A stretch of DNA of 31,813 nt. Origin: Bifidobacterium breve. GTDB taxonomy: Bacteria; Actinomycetota; Actinomycetes; S36-B12; UBA5976. Position numbers and translations under genes: made by a program. Shown here in pieces: positions 31,295 through 31,813 of the stretch. How positions within the stretch are numbered: position 1 is the first letter of the stretch; every line of letters begins with the position of its first letter. The notes below the pieces were generated by a model. The model was not told where the DNA came from, made no database searches, and worked only from the letters and a program-made list of their open reading frames with translations. The stretch lies in contig CAMATO010000002.1 in assembly GCA_945861165.1 (NCBI GenBank), positions 1 through 31,813 on the forward strand, given 5' to 3'.

Positions 31295-31813
31295 TTAATT
31301 AGGTTTGGGATCTTTACCTGATAAAACATCATCAGCATCGATGATGCGATAGGCATATCCTTGTTCAGCTAAGAATCTTTGGCGGTGTGCTGCAAAATCT
31401 GCATCAATGGTGTCTCTTGCTACCACGGCATAAAAACGGGCAGTTCTGCCATCAGCTTTTGGTCTAAGTATTCGACCCAGTCTTTGTGCTTCTTCTTGTC
31501 TGGAACCAAATGAACCAGAAACCTGTATGGCAACCCCTGCTTCAGGTAAGTCAAGTGAGAAGTTGGCAACTTTACTTACCACTAAAACTTTTAAGTCCCC
31601 AGAACGAAAAGCTTCGAATAATTTTTCACGTTCTTTAATGGGGGTTGATCCATCAACAACCGGTGCGCCCAGATGTTGTCCCAGTTCTGCTAATTGATCT
31701 AAATATTGTCCAATTACTAAAACACGATCATCACTGTGTCTAGCAACTAAAGTTTCCACCACATTATTCTTAGATAAAGTTGTTGAAGCTAAGCGATACT
31801 TATCTTCTCTTTC
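31295..31813 (-). CDS. XPB/ERCC3-type DNA repair helicase, C-terminal part (5' end beyond window)
   Basis: The last 172 residues of a superfamily 2 helicase; the frame stays open to the window edge (residues EREDKYRLAS...), so no internal start should be used. Visible are VLVIGQYLDQL, the DGSTP segment, motif V region VLVVSKVANFSLDLPEAGVAIQV, shown as VSKVANFSLDLP, and motif VI QRLGRILRP. This matches the actinobacterial XPB homologue (Rv0861c type), a 3'-5' DNA helicase thought to act in repair. It is followed by 80 bp and then ppc on the same strand. Confidence 0.88.
   Translation of the reverse strand, partial: EREDKYRLASTTLSKNNVVETLVARHSDDRVLVIGQYLDQLAELGQHLGAPVVDGSTPIKEREKLFEAFRSGDLKVLVVSKVANFSLDLPEAGVAIQVSGSFGSRQEEAQRLGRILRPKADGRTARFYAVVARDTIDADFAAHRQRFLAEQGYAYRIIDADDVLSGKDPKPN

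Noticed and set aside
1..31813. Mobile elements, CRISPR arrays, toxin-antitoxin or defence genes
   Set aside because: No transposase, integrase, regularly spaced repeats or defence domains are visible; codon use and gene order look like ordinary actinobacterial core chromosome.

Overview
The window looks like chromosomal core sequence from a small-genome, AT-rich actinobacterium. The actinobacterial signature genes are mshA and mshD for mycothiol, GlnR-type, SenX3/RegX3-type and CarD regulators, DUF3263, DUF2516 and an XPB-type helicase. The base composition is AT-rich (judged by eye) and the genes are packed almost without gaps. Streamlined freshwater actinobacteria (Nanopelagicales, the acI group) fit best; this is inference, because no rRNA is present. 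I see no insertion sequence, prophage, CRISPR array or integrase, and no gene-free stretch longer than about 190 bases.

Layout. 1-3381: a truncated glutaredoxin-like gene, a 41-residue Cys-rich protein, a Pr6Pr-type membrane protein, a lipoprotein alpha/beta hydrolase, a small membrane protein and an EamA transporter. 3447-8854: a phosphate uptake block, pstC-pstA-pstB, then separately promoted pstS, then a divergent PstS-like lipoprotein. 8859-13565 (minus): an apparent operon glnR-mshD-ppk1-mutT1. 13686-17030 (plus): nitrobindin-like protein, Fur-family regulator, YgfZ, asparaginase, DUF2516. 17031-19803 (minus): phoU, mshA, gpmA. 19967-21789 (plus): senX3-regX3. 21791-22609 (minus): a lipoprotein with a LytR_C domain. 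22698-26870 (plus): carD, ispD, ispF, cysS, rlmB and tRNA-Thr. 26841-27767 (minus): an EamA transporter whose last codons lie inside the tRNA gene. 27956-28472 (plus): DUF3263 and a cold-shock protein. 28476-31813 (minus): ppc and the 3' part of an XPB-like helicase.

The main theme is phosphate. Uptake (PstSCAB), sensing (PhoU, SenX3-RegX3) and storage (Ppk1, MutT1) all lie within 18 kb. Tandem 7-mers with 11-bp spacing, resembling the Streptomyces PHO box, occur upstream of pstC, pstS and phoU/senX3. A second theme is mycothiol redox chemistry (MshA, MshD, the glutaredoxin-like protein). The most unusual points are the PstS-like lipoprotein that has lost the phosphate-binding motif, a PstS with a Sec but no lipoprotein signal, a coding sequence ending inside a tRNA gene, and convergent gene ends that touch or overlap at every such junction. 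I did not find a clearly new multi-gene system; the novelty candidates are individual and are listed as findings.
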